The notes below the pieces were generated by a model. The model had not been told where the DNA came from and ran no database searches. It worked only from the letters and a program-made list of their open reading frames with translations. Made by a program: the position numbers and the translations under genes. Shown in pieces: positions 1 to 7,899 of a stretch of DNA of 32,372 nucleotides (positions are counted from its first letter, which is position 1; every line of letters begins with the position of its first letter). This DNA comes from CAMCYM01 sp964405405 (GTDB lineage Bacteria > Bacteroidota > Bacteroidia > Flavobacteriales_D > Sanyastnellaceae): the NCBI GenBank assembly GCA_964405405.1, contig CAYONT010000025.1, forward strand, positions 1 to 32,372, read 5' to 3'.

Positions 1-1
1 C

Positions 2-247
2 AACCGGGTGAAGATCACCAACCTGCCGGAGGTTTGCACGGTTCGGATTTACAACCTGAGCGGCACGCTGATTCGGACCTACATGAAGGCGGATCCACTG
101 ACCTCCCTCGATTGGGACCTGAAGAACGAACGCAACGTACCCATTGCTGGTGGCGTGTATATCATCCATGTGGATGTGCCAGGGGTGGGACAGAAGGTGC
201 TGAAGTGGTTTGGCATCCTGCGACCCACCGACTTGGACACTTTCTGA
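2..247 (+). CDS. C-terminal fragment of a large exported protein (Bacteroidota T9SS-associated C-terminal region)
   Basis: The reading frame is open from the first bases of the window and ends at TGA 245-247, so only about 81 C-terminal residues are present and the true start lies upstream. The fragment is a beta-rich module of the kind that ends large secreted Bacteroidota proteins: residues like FTNLP/ITNLP, then VRIYNLSGTLIRT, DWDLKNE, and GGVYIIHVDVPGVGQKVLKW. This resembles FlgD-like or type IX secretion C-terminal domains. The GTG at position 8 is in frame but is probably an internal valine. The function of the missing N-terminal part cannot be judged. A short hairpin follows the stop, and the TonB receptor gene downstream seems to be a separate unit. 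Confidence 0.75.
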   Translation, partial: NRVKITNLPEVCTVRIYNLSGTLIRTYMKADPLTSLDWDLKNERNVPIAGGVYIIHVDVPGVGQKVLKWFGILRPTDLDTF

Positions 248-249
248 CG

Positions 250-266
250 AACCCGTCGCGCGGGTT
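250..266 (+). terminator. Possible terminator hairpin after the first gene
   Basis: A perfect 6-bp inverted repeat, AACCCG (250-255) and CGGGTT (261-266), with a TCGCG loop starts 3 bases after the stop codon. No U-run follows directly, although a T-rich stretch lies about 20 bases on. It could be a weak or factor-assisted terminator. Confidence 0.35.
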
Positions 267-285
267 GCCAATTGCGAAGGAACGT

Positions 286-294
286 TAATTTTTG
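286..294 (+). promoter_or_regulatory. Weak -7-like element upstream of the TonB receptor
   Basis: TAATTTTTG resembles the Bacteroidota -7 consensus TAnnTTTG with one extra T. It would give a leader of about 65-70 bases before the ATG at 367. No clear -33 TTTG partner was found. Confidence 0.3.
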
Positions 295-366
295 CATGGC
301 CCATCGGGTGGCATCCTTGCAACCCGAGCTGTAGGCAGACCTTTGTTGCCTCCAATGCCCTTGACC

Positions 367-2721
367 ATGCTTCGATTTTGCATCCGCCTTGCTTGTCTCA
401 CGTTTTTGCTTGTCGGATGGGAGGCGAAGGGTTGGGCGCAGGACCGGGTGTCCGCTTCCGGAACGGTCACGGACCGGTTGACGGGGGAGACCCTGATCGG
501 CGCCACGGTTCAATGCGCCGAGGACCCCTCGCGCGGGGCGATGACGAACGCTTATGGATACTTCGTCCTGTCGGATGCCCAGGGCTGCGGAGCCCTCGTA
601 GCGCGCTTTATCGGTTACGAACCATTGCGCTGGGAGCTCTCGGAGTCGCCTCAGGAATGGAGGCAGGTCACCCTGGCTTTGGAGCCATTGTCGGTGCTGA
701 CGGGCGAAGCTGTGGTAGAGGCAGACCGGGGTACGGCCATGGACCAGGCAGCCCGGATCGGCACGCTGGAACTTCGGCCAGAGGAGGCCCGGGCGATTCC
801 ACAACTGTTCGGAGAGCGGGATGTCATCAAGGCCATCCAACTGATGCCCGGGGTACAGGCCACTTCAGACGGGGGCAGTGGTTTCTTTGTTCGGGGGGGA
901 GGGGCTGACCAGAACCTCATTCTGCTGGACGAAGCTCCGGTGTACAATCCGAGCCACCTGCTCGGTTTTTTCAGTGTCTTCAATGGGGACGCGCTGAATT
1001 CAGCCGAACTCTTTAAGTCCGGAATCCCGGCCCGATATGGTGGCAGGGCTTCGAGTGTCCTCGACATCCGGATGAAGGATGGCAACGCGAAGAAGGTCAC
1101 CGTACAGGGCGGGGTCGGGCTCATTTCCAGCCGGCTCACCGTGGAAGGACCATGGGCCGGGGGACAGGGCACCTGGCTCGTTTCTGGCAGAAGGACCTAT
1201 GCCGACCTGTTTCTGAAACTGAGCAAAGACGAAGCCTTACGCCAAACCGCGCTGTACTTCTACGACGTCAATGCCAAGGCGAATTACCGCTTCCGGAACG
1301 GACGGCATCGGCTGTTTCTGTCTTACTACAGCGGCCGGGACGATTTTGACTTCGCGGATTTGTTCTTGCTTCGCTGGGGCAACCAAACGGCGACCCTGCG
1401 CTGGAATGCCCTGATCTCAGACCGAATTTTCTCCAACACCTCAGTGATCTGGAGCGATTACCGGTACCGCATCGGCTTCGGGGCAGGTGACTTCGGGTTT
1501 TTTCGAGATGCGGGCATTCAAGATGTGCAAGCGAAGCAGGACTTCACTTGGTACGCGGCAGGCAATCACACGGTGCGCTTCGGTGCGTTGTTGATTCGCC
1601 ACACCTTCTCGGACGCCGTTTCCATTGACCCCGATCCCCAGCCGAATCGGGTGGGATGGGAAACCGCGTTGTACGGGGAGGATGAGTGGTCATTGAACGA
1701 TTCATGGAAGGTGTTGGTGGGGATGCGGTGGTCGCGGTTTGATTTGGTGGCGGGGCCGGTCTTTGATTTGGATGCGGCGGGAGCCGTGGCGCAGCGTCGG
1801 ACGGGCTCGTGGGGGGCGGTGCCGGGACAAGGCGGTTTGGAACCGCGTTTGGCCTTGCAAGGTGTTGTGGGAGAAGGAAATGGACTGAAGGCCTCGGTGG
1901 AACGCAACCGGCAGTACCTGCACCTGGTCTCCAATTCCGCGGCGGGCAACCCGACGGACTTGTGGATGCCGGTGTCGAACAACATCGCCCCGCTGGTGGC
2001 GGATCAGGTGAGTGTGGGGTGGACGCGGCCTTGGGTAGAGGGTGGCCTGACATGGGGGCTGGAGGGGTACTACAAGTCGATGCGGGATTTGCTGGAGTTC
2101 CGGGTGGGGGCGGATGTCTTCGCGCCGGAGACCTTGGAGTCGGAGGTGATTGTCGGCTCTGGAGAGGCTTATGGGCTGGAGATGATGGTGCGCCGCAACC
2201 GAGGGAAGTTGACAGGATGGGTGTCCTACACGTTGAGCCGCTCGTTCCGCACGTTCTCTGCGGTGGATGATGGGGACCCCTTCCCTGCGAGTTCCGACCG
2301 GATCCACGACGTTGCGGTGGTGGGGATGTGGGAGGTGGGGCCGCGGGTGTCCCTTTCGGCGAATTGGGTCTACCACACCGGCGATCCGGCGACCTTCCCG
2401 ACCGGGCTGTACGCCATCGATGGCCGCCTCGTCACGCAGTATACCGAGCGGAATGCTGGGAGATTCCCGGCTTACCACCGGCTCGATGTGGGGCTCACGC
2501 TCCGGAGCAAAAAAGGCGTGGCGCGGAGCGGTTCGGCCGCTTGGCAGGCCTTCCGGGGTGGAGAGTGGACCTTCTCCGTTTACAACGCCTACGGCCGCGA
2601 AAACACCTACCTGATCAACTTCGAGTCCGAGTTCACCGACGATGGCACGTTGCAAAACCAAGCCGTTTCATTTGCCCTGTTCAAGGCCATTCCATCCATT
2701 TCCTATGATTTCAAGTTCTGA
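367..2721 (+). CDS. TonB-dependent outer-membrane receptor with N-terminal carboxypeptidase-regulatory-like domain
   Basis: The 784-residue protein starts with a signal peptide (hydrophobic CIRLACLTFLLVGW, cleavage near GWAQ). A CarboxypepD_reg-like beta-sandwich follows (VSASGTVTDRLTGETLIGATV, NAYGYFVL). Next comes a TonB plug domain (DVIKAIQLMPGVQ, GFFVRGGGADQNLILLDEAPVY, ARYGGRASSVLDIRMKDGN) and a 22-strand-type barrel ending in an aromatic residue (SISYDFKF). TonB receptors of this class import a ligand across the outer membrane using TonB-ExbBD energy. The substrate cannot be read from the sequence. The ATG at 367 was chosen because the signal peptide begins there; an ATG at 355 is possible. 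The next gene, a DUF4249 lipoprotein, overlaps its end by 17 bases, the usual receptor-lipoprotein pairing in this phylum. Confidence 0.93.
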   Translation: MLRFCIRLACLTFLLVGWEAKGWAQDRVSASGTVTDRLTGETLIGATVQCAEDPSRGAMTNAYGYFVLSDAQGCGALVARFIGYEPLRWELSESPQEWRQVTLALEPLSVLTGEAVVEADRGTAMDQAARIGTLELRPEEARAIPQLFGERDVIKAIQLMPGVQATSDGGSGFFVRGGGADQNLILLDEAPVYNPSHLLGFFSVFNGDALNSAELFKSGIPARYGGRASSVLDIRMKDGNAKKVTVQGGVGLISSRLTVEGPWAGGQGTWLVSGRRTYADLFLKLSKDEALRQTALYFYDVNAKANYRFRNGRHRLFLSYYSGRDDFDFADLFLLRWGNQTATLRWNALISDRIFSNTSVIWSDYRYRIGFGAGDFGFFRDAGIQDVQAKQDFTWYAAGNHTVRFGALLIRHTFSDAVSIDPDPQPNRVGWETALYGEDEWSLNDSWKVLVGMRWSRFDLVAGPVFDLDAAGAVAQRRTGSWGAVPGQGGLEPRLALQGVVGEGNGLKASVERNRQYLHLVSNSAAGNPTDLWMPVSNNIAPLVADQVSVGWTRPWVEGGLTWGLEGYYKSMRDLLEFRVGADVFAPETLESEVIVGSGEAYGLEMMVRRNRGKLTGWVSYTLSRSFRTFSAVDDGDPFPASSDRIHDVAVVGMWEVGPRVSLSANWVYHTGDPATFPTGLYAIDGRLVTQYTERNAGRFPAYHRLDVGLTLRSKKGVARSGSAAWQAFRGGEWTFSVYNAYGRENTYLINFESEFTDDGTLQNQAVSFALFKAIPSISYDFKF

Positions 2722-3532
2722 CAACCGGTGGGCATGGGCCGGCGCGCTGGCCTGTGTGATCGGGCTCATGGGGTGCGAGCGCGTCATTGACCTCGACGTG
2801 GGGGAAAACCCGCGGCTGCCCGTTTTCTCCTTTCGGATGGACGCAGCCACAGGGGCCGTTGTGGGAACGGTTTCCACCTCGGTGGATTTCTTCTCCCCCG
2901 GGATTCCGCCCGCGGAGGTGGGTGTGACGGGGTGGTTAACCGATTCCGCTGGAGGGGAATGGCCGGTCGCGGAGCTGGTCGCCGGGTCTGGGGTGTATTC
3001 CGCGGAGACTGGCCGGGCTTGGGTGCCCGGTGAGCGGTGCGCGCTGGCGTTGGAGTGGGAAGGCCAAACCTACGAAACACAGGTCCTTGTCCCCGAAGCC
3101 GCCGCCATCGACTCGCTGGAACTGCGCCGCTTCGAAGGTTTCTTCGGCATCGAGCCTGACCCGGATACGTCTTGGCAGATTTTCGTTCACCTTCCCGCCT
3201 TCCCGGCGGTACGCAACATCCTGCTGGAGTACTGGGTGGACGGGGTTTACCAAACCGAGGTCACCCAGGTGTTCAAAACCACCTTGGATGCCGCTACCGA
3301 GGTGCCATTGGGCTGGAACCAGCGCTTGTTCAGCCCGGGAGAGGAAGTGGAGGTTTGGCTTTGGTCCCTTTCTGATGCGTCCTTCGCCTACTGGCAAGCA
3401 GTGGGGGACCTCAGTGGATTCGGAGGACCGGGAGGTGTACCGGGCAATCCACCCAACCACTGGAGCTTGCCCGCCCTGGGCCATTTCACGGTGGCACCCC
3501 TCACCCAAACTTCGGTCTTGGTTCCGCAATGA
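2705..3532 (+). CDS. DUF4249-type outer-membrane lipoprotein, partner of the TonB receptor
   Basis: The 275-residue protein has a lipoprotein signal ending in LMGC (Cys24), followed by ERVIDLDVGENPRLPVFSF. This matches the start of DUF4249 proteins, where an acylated Cys is followed by an I-D-L-D/E strand. The rest is beta-rich with no catalytic motif visible. The ATG at 2705 lies inside the last codons of the TonB receptor gene (17-base overlap), so the two are co-transcribed and probably translationally coupled. DUF4249 proteins are known mainly from such pairs and are thought to be surface or periplasmic accessory lipoproteins. The ligand is unknown. The assignment rests on the N-terminal pattern and context, not on a profile search. 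Confidence 0.75.
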   Translation: MISSSDNRWAWAGALACVIGLMGCERVIDLDVGENPRLPVFSFRMDAATGAVVGTVSTSVDFFSPGIPPAEVGVTGWLTDSAGGEWPVAELVAGSGVYSAETGRAWVPGERCALALEWEGQTYETQVLVPEAAAIDSLELRRFEGFFGIEPDPDTSWQIFVHLPAFPAVRNILLEYWVDGVYQTEVTQVFKTTLDAATEVPLGWNQRLFSPGEEVEVWLWSLSDASFAYWQAVGDLSGFGGPGGVPGNPPNHWSLPALGHFTVAPLTQTSVLVPQ

Positions 3533-3552
3533 GGAGCAGTTCCGCAATGAGG
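3521..3552 (+). repeat. 14-bp direct repeat around the stop codon of the DUF4249 gene
   Basis: GTTCCGCAATGAGG occurs at 3521-3534 and again at 3539-3552. The first copy contains the TGA stop of the upstream gene. Just downstream, CGCGTTC and GAAGCGCG form an imperfect hairpin next to the promoter-like TACTTTTG. The repeat could be a duplication scar or an operator site. Confidence 0.6.
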
Positions 3553-3568
3553 CGCGTTCTGAAGCGCG

Positions 3569-3576
3569 TACTTTTG
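3569..3576 (+). promoter_or_regulatory. Bacteroidota -7 element for the RND efflux operon
   Basis: TACTTTTG matches TAnnTTTG exactly and lies 28 bases before the ATG of the adaptor gene at 3605. No convincing -33 TTTG was seen at normal spacing. An ATG at 3579 opens a 13-codon reading frame (MKLSSRYEACILI, stop 3618-3620) that runs over the adaptor start, so it could act as an upstream ORF. Confidence 0.5.
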
Positions 3577-3604
3577 TCATGAAATTGTCATCCCGATACG
3601 AAGC

Positions 3605-4735
3605 ATGCATCCTTATTTGAAGTTGGCGGTTCGTTTTGCTGCAGGGTTGCTCATCCTGGCGGCAGGGCTTGGGGTCACCCGGAAATTGATCGGCATGAAG
3701 GAGGATGCACCGATGCAGCCTCGGAAGGTGGCGGCACGTCCCGGGAAGGTAGTCCCTGCGAATCCCGGCCTGGTGGTGCCCCGGATCCCCCTCGAGGGCC
3801 GTGTGGACGCTTGGGAACGGATGGACATCTTGGCGGAGGTCACCGGGGTGTTGAAGCCTGGTGGAAAGGAGTTCCGTGAGGGGGTTCGGTTCCAAGCGGG
3901 CGAGGTCATGCTTCGGTTGGACGACAGCGAATGGCGGGCAGGGGTGGAGGGGGAACGGGGCAAATTCCTGCAGTTGCTGGGCAGTGCCTTGCCGGACATT
4001 CGAACGGATTTCCCGGATCGGTGGGCGGTTTGGGAGGCCTTCGTCGCCGGGGTCGATGTTCGTCGTTCGTTGCCCGAATTGCCGGAACCAGCGAGCCAGC
4101 GGGAGCGGTTGTTCCTGGCAAACCGGGGCATTGTCAGTTCCTACCACGCCATTCGGTCGGCAGAGGCCCGCGGCGAGAAGTACCGGGTGGTGGCTCCCTT
4201 CACGGGGGTCGTGGGTACGGCTTTGGTGGATCCGGGGGCGTTGGTCCGGGCGGGAACCTTGGTGGGTACATTGGTCGGTGGATCAGCTTTTGAGGTCAAG
4301 TCGGCCATCCACGCGCGGTACTTGCCCACGCTCGCGTTGGGGGATCCTGTTTCGTTCTACGAGGAAAACGGCACCGAAGTGGCCCGGGGGTCCATCGTCC
4401 GCATGGCCTCCCAAGTAGATGCTGCCACCCAGTCCGCCAGTGTGTACTGCAGGATTCAAGCGCTGCCTGGACATAGCGCTTCTTTGCGGGACGGTCGTTA
4501 CCTGACAGGCGAAGCTCGGAGCCGAGCGATTCCGGATGTGGTGGAGGTCGGACTGGATGCCATCCAGCCGGACAATACCGTCTTCACAGTGGTGGAGGGA
4601 CGGCTTCAGAAGGCCCCCATTGTCGTCCAGTTCAGGGGCACCCAGACCGCACTCGTTGCCGGCCTCACCCCCGGCATGTCGTTGCTCGCCCAGCCCATCC
4701 CGGGCGCCTACGAGGGCATGGAAATCGCACAGTGA
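3605..4735 (+). CDS. RND efflux periplasmic adaptor (membrane fusion protein)
   Basis: The 376-residue HlyD/AcrA-like adaptor has an N-terminal membrane anchor (LKLAVRFAAGLLILAAGLG). A lipoyl-like half (RVDAWERMDILAEVTGVL, VRFQAGEVMLRLDD) follows, then a helical hairpin region and the returning lipoyl half (YRVVAPFTGVVGTALVDPGALVRAGTLVGTL). Beta-barrel and membrane-proximal domains complete it (RDGRYLTGEARSRAIPDVVEVGLDAI, NTVFTVVEGRLQKAPI). It would link the inner-membrane pump to the outer-membrane TolC channel. It is the first gene of a three-gene operon: its TGA overlaps the pump ATG as TGATG, and TolC follows 3 bases after the pump. The substrate cannot be told. Confidence 0.9.
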   Translation: MHPYLKLAVRFAAGLLILAAGLGVTRKLIGMKEDAPMQPRKVAARPGKVVPANPGLVVPRIPLEGRVDAWERMDILAEVTGVLKPGGKEFREGVRFQAGEVMLRLDDSEWRAGVEGERGKFLQLLGSALPDIRTDFPDRWAVWEAFVAGVDVRRSLPELPEPASQRERLFLANRGIVSSYHAIRSAEARGEKYRVVAPFTGVVGTALVDPGALVRAGTLVGTLVGGSAFEVKSAIHARYLPTLALGDPVSFYEENGTEVARGSIVRMASQVDAATQSASVYCRIQALPGHSASLRDGRYLTGEARSRAIPDVVEVGLDAIQPDNTVFTVVEGRLQKAPIVVQFRGTQTALVAGLTPGMSLLAQPIPGAYEGMEIAQ

Positions 4736-7700
4736 TGGAATCCTTGATCCGGGCCTTCATTCGGTACCCCTTGGCCGGGGACCTGGTCATGCTCCTCCTC
4801 CTGATTGGCGGCTGGATGGGACTGACCACCCTCCGATCGAGTTTCTTCCCAGAGGTATCCTCCAAAACGATCCTGATCCAAGTGGCTTATCCGGGCGCTT
4901 CCCCGGCAGAGATGGAGGAGGGAATCGTCTCGAAAATTGAGGAGAACTTGGAGGGCATTGCCGGACTCGACCAAGTGAAGTCCCAGTGCCTTGAGAATGC
5001 GGCAAACATCACCATCGAGGTCAAGGACCCCAATCAAACCGATGAGATCCTCCAGAATGTCAAAAACGCGGTAGACCGAATCTCCAGTTTCCCTGTCGGC
5101 ATGGAACCGCCGATTGTGTTCAAGCGGGATGCCATTGCGGTGGCATTTTCTTTTGCGGTGACCGGCATCCAGGACCTCCATGCCCTCAAGGCGGAAGCCC
5201 GGCGCATCGAACAGGAATTGCTTGAGGCAGAGGAGATTTCCCAAATCGAGCTCAGCGGGTTCCCGGCGGAGGAGATTGAGATCCGCATTCGGGAGGAGAA
5301 GCTCAACGAACTCCAGCTCACCCTCAACGAAGTGGCTACAGCCGTCCGGAATGCGAACATCGAAACCACAGGAGGGCGATTGAAGACAGCTGCTGAGGAG
5401 TTGATTGTCAGAGGGCGTTTCCGGGTGTACGAGGCAGATGGGCTGCGGGACATCGTCATTCGCGGAGACCGAGACGGCCGGGTGGTGCGGTTGGGTGACA
5501 TCGCGGACATTTCGGACCAATGGGCAGAGAACGATCCTTCCCGCAGTTGGTTCAATGGCATGCCCGCCGCCGTCGTCACGGTGAACAACCTCAATTCGGA
5601 GTCCATCCTGGACATCACAGATTACGTGCGACGGTACATCGAGGCCTACAATGCCCAAGGTGGAGAGACCCGCATCGAAGTCATCCGGGATGCCTCGGTG
5701 GTGCTGAATCAGCGGATTGAGATTCTCGTGAGCAACGGGGTGCAGGGATTCTTCCTTGTCATCTTGTTCCTCGCCTTGTTTCTCAACGCCCGAATCGCCT
5801 TTTGGGTGGCCTTGTCCATACCGGTCTCGTTTGCCGCCATGTTCATGGTCGCCGATCTCGTGGGCATCACCATCAACGTGATTTCGCTCTTCGGAATGAT
5901 CGTGGTGGTGGGGATTCTCGTGGACGACGGAATCGTCATCGCGGAGAACATCTATCAGCACTATGAGCGGGGGGCATCTCGGTTGCAGGCCGCGGTGAAC
6001 GGCACCCTCGAGGTGCTTCCATCGGTGGTTTCCGCCATCCTCACAACGGTGGTGGCCTTCAGTTCCTTCTTTTTCATCGAGGGTAGGTTGGGGGAGACCT
6101 TCGGGGACATGGCGAAGGTCATCATCCTCACCTTGGTGTTCTCGTTGGTGGAGGGGGCTTTGATTTTGCCTGCGCACATCGCGCACTCCAAAGCCCTGCG
6201 TCCCGGTGTCCAGCCCAACTGGCTGGAACGCATCTCGAAGCGGGGCTTGCATTTCCTGCGGGATCGGATGTACGCCCCGCTCCTGCGCCGGGTCATGGAC
6301 CATCCGTGGGTGACCTTCTCCATCATCGCTGCGGTGTTCATGGTTTCGGTGCCGGGCCTGATCGGGGGGGGGTTGGTGAAGACCACCTTCTTCCCCTTCA
6401 TCGAGGGGGACAACATCAACATCAACCTGACCATGCAGGCGGGGACCCGGGAACACCTGACCCTTGCGGAGCTGGACCGCATCGAGCAGGCCATCTGGGA
6501 GGTCAACGCCGCTGTGAGCGCCGACCGGCCCGATGGAAAGGAGGTGGTGCTGGCCGTGGACAAGCGGGTGGGACCAGGCACCCAGAACGGCACCATCAAC
6601 GTCCAGCTCCTCAATGGGGAGGAACGCAACCTGCCTTCGAACGACATCAGCGCCCAGATCCGGGAGCGTGTGGGGACCGTCTATGGAGCTGAGAACCTGA
6701 GTTTCTCCGGCTTTTCTCCCTTCGGCAAGCCCGTTTCGGTCTCCCTGCTGGGCCGGGATTTGGCAGCCTTGGACCGAGCGACCGAGGACCTCAAGGCAGG
6801 ACTGATGCAACGCGAGGATGTGAAAGACATCACCGACAACAGCCAGCCGGGTCCGCAGGAAGTGTCCTTGAAGCTGCGTCCTCGCGCCCGGGTCTTGGGC
6901 CTCACCGAGCAGGACATTTTAGGCCAAATCCGGCAAGCCTATTTCGGAACCGAAGTCCAGCGGTTGCAACGGGGCCGGGACGAAGTCCGCGTCTGGGTCC
7001 GCTTGGACGAGCGCGACCGAACCTCCCTCGGCGCCCTTGAGGACTTCCGCATCCGCACCCCGGACGGGTCCCGGGTTCCCCTGACCGAGGTGGCCGACTA
7101 CGAAGTGGCCCGCGGCGTCACCTCCATCAACCGCATGTACGGCCAGCGGGAAGTCCAAGTGAATGCGGACATCGCCGGCCCGTGGGTGAGCGCAGCAGAA
7201 GTCAACGCGGACATCAAGACCCGCCTCATGCCGGAAATCCTGGCCCGCTACCCGCAGATACAGGTGAGTTATGAAGGCCAAAACAGAGAGCAAATCAAGT
7301 CCCAAACCAGCATCCAGCGCATCGCCCCGTTGATTTTCGGGCTGATGTTCTTCATCATCGTACTCACCTTCCGCTCCCCGCTCCAAGGGCTCGCGGTGTT
7401 CCTGCTCATTCCCTTCGGCTTGGTGGGCGTATCCCTTGGCCACTGGATCATGGGCGCCCAGATCAGCCTTTTCTCCATGTTGGGCATGCTTGCTTTGGTG
7501 GGCATTCTGGTGAACGACGCCCTGGTGTTGGTGGCGGCCTACAACAACAATTTGCGTCAGGGAATGGCCATGCGGCCTGCGCTGTACGATGCCTGCCTGA
7601 GCCGCTTCCGGCCCATTTTGTTGACCTCCCTCACCACCGTGGCAGGATTGGCGCCGTTGATGCTCAACAAGAGCTTTCAGGCCCAGTTCCTGATCCCAAT

Positions 7701-7896
7701 GGCCATTTCTTTGGCGTATGGTTTGGCCTTTGTGACCATCATTACCTTGGTGCTGCTGCCCATCTTCTTGCTCTGGATCAACCCATTGCACCGCATCTGG
7801 GTGTGGGTGAAACGCGGTGAATGGCTATCTCAAGATGAGGCAGAGCCGACCAACCGGGAGGTTCAAGCCATGGAGGAACTCGAACAACACGGATAA
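4735..7896 (+). CDS. RND-family efflux pump, inner-membrane permease (AcrB-like)
   Basis: The 1053-residue protein has full length for the HAE/AcrB family. TM1 is at the N-terminus (AGDLVMLLLLIGGWMGL), followed by the conserved FFPEV segment and the periplasmic porter domain. TM2-TM6 follow, with the proton-relay pair D397-D398 in TM4 (GILVDDGIVIAEN). The second half repeats the layout from about residue 520 (second FFP motif in KTTFFPFIEGDNI; TM8-12 from about residue 865, with GILVNDALVL). In AcrB-type pumps drug/proton antiport drives export through adaptor and TolC. A GTG lies one codon upstream, but the ATG at 4735 fits the TGATG overlap with the adaptor. A run of nine G (6364-6372) encodes Gly-Gly-Gly just before the second FFP motif. 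Confidence 0.95.
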   Translation: MESLIRAFIRYPLAGDLVMLLLLIGGWMGLTTLRSSFFPEVSSKTILIQVAYPGASPAEMEEGIVSKIEENLEGIAGLDQVKSQCLENAANITIEVKDPNQTDEILQNVKNAVDRISSFPVGMEPPIVFKRDAIAVAFSFAVTGIQDLHALKAEARRIEQELLEAEEISQIELSGFPAEEIEIRIREEKLNELQLTLNEVATAVRNANIETTGGRLKTAAEELIVRGRFRVYEADGLRDIVIRGDRDGRVVRLGDIADISDQWAENDPSRSWFNGMPAAVVTVNNLNSESILDITDYVRRYIEAYNAQGGETRIEVIRDASVVLNQRIEILVSNGVQGFFLVILFLALFLNARIAFWVALSIPVSFAAMFMVADLVGITINVISLFGMIVVVGILVDDGIVIAENIYQHYERGASRLQAAVNGTLEVLPSVVSAILTTVVAFSSFFFIEGRLGETFGDMAKVIILTLVFSLVEGALILPAHIAHSKALRPGVQPNWLERISKRGLHFLRDRMYAPLLRRVMDHPWVTFSIIAAVFMVSVPGLIGGGLVKTTFFPFIEGDNININLTMQAGTREHLTLAELDRIEQAIWEVNAAVSADRPDGKEVVLAVDKRVGPGTQNGTINVQLLNGEERNLPSNDISAQIRERVGTVYGAENLSFSGFSPFGKPVSVSLLGRDLAALDRATEDLKAGLMQREDVKDITDNSQPGPQEVSLKLRPRARVLGLTEQDILGQIRQAYFGTEVQRLQRGRDEVRVWVRLDERDRTSLGALEDFRIRTPDGSRVPLTEVADYEVARGVTSINRMYGQREVQVNADIAGPWVSAAEVNADIKTRLMPEILARYPQIQVSYEGQNREQIKSQTSIQRIAPLIFGLMFFIIVLTFRSPLQGLAVFLLIPFGLVGVSLGHWIMGAQISLFSMLGMLALVGILVNDALVLVAAYNNNLRQGMAMRPALYDACLSRFRPILLTSLTTVAGLAPLMLNKSFQAQFLIPMAISLAYGLAFVTIITLVLLPIFLLWINPLHRIWVWVKRGEWLSQDEAEPTNREVQAMEELEQHG

Positions 7897-7899
7897 ACT

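Noticed and set aside
79..840. Long open frame on the minus strand opposite the first genes (253 codons)
   Set aside because: GC-rich DNA opens long antisense frames. This one lies opposite a clear T9SS-type C-terminus and the TonB receptor, and has no recognisable protein pattern.
893..899. G7 run in the TonB receptor as a phase-variation tract
   Set aside because: Runs of seven G or C occur many times in this GC-rich window, as expected from composition, so a single G7 carries no weight.
4708..6810. 700-codon open frame antisense to the RND pump
   Set aside because: Its composition (many His, Arg, Gln, Pro) is the usual shadow of a real gene; the plus strand encodes a complete AcrB-like pump.
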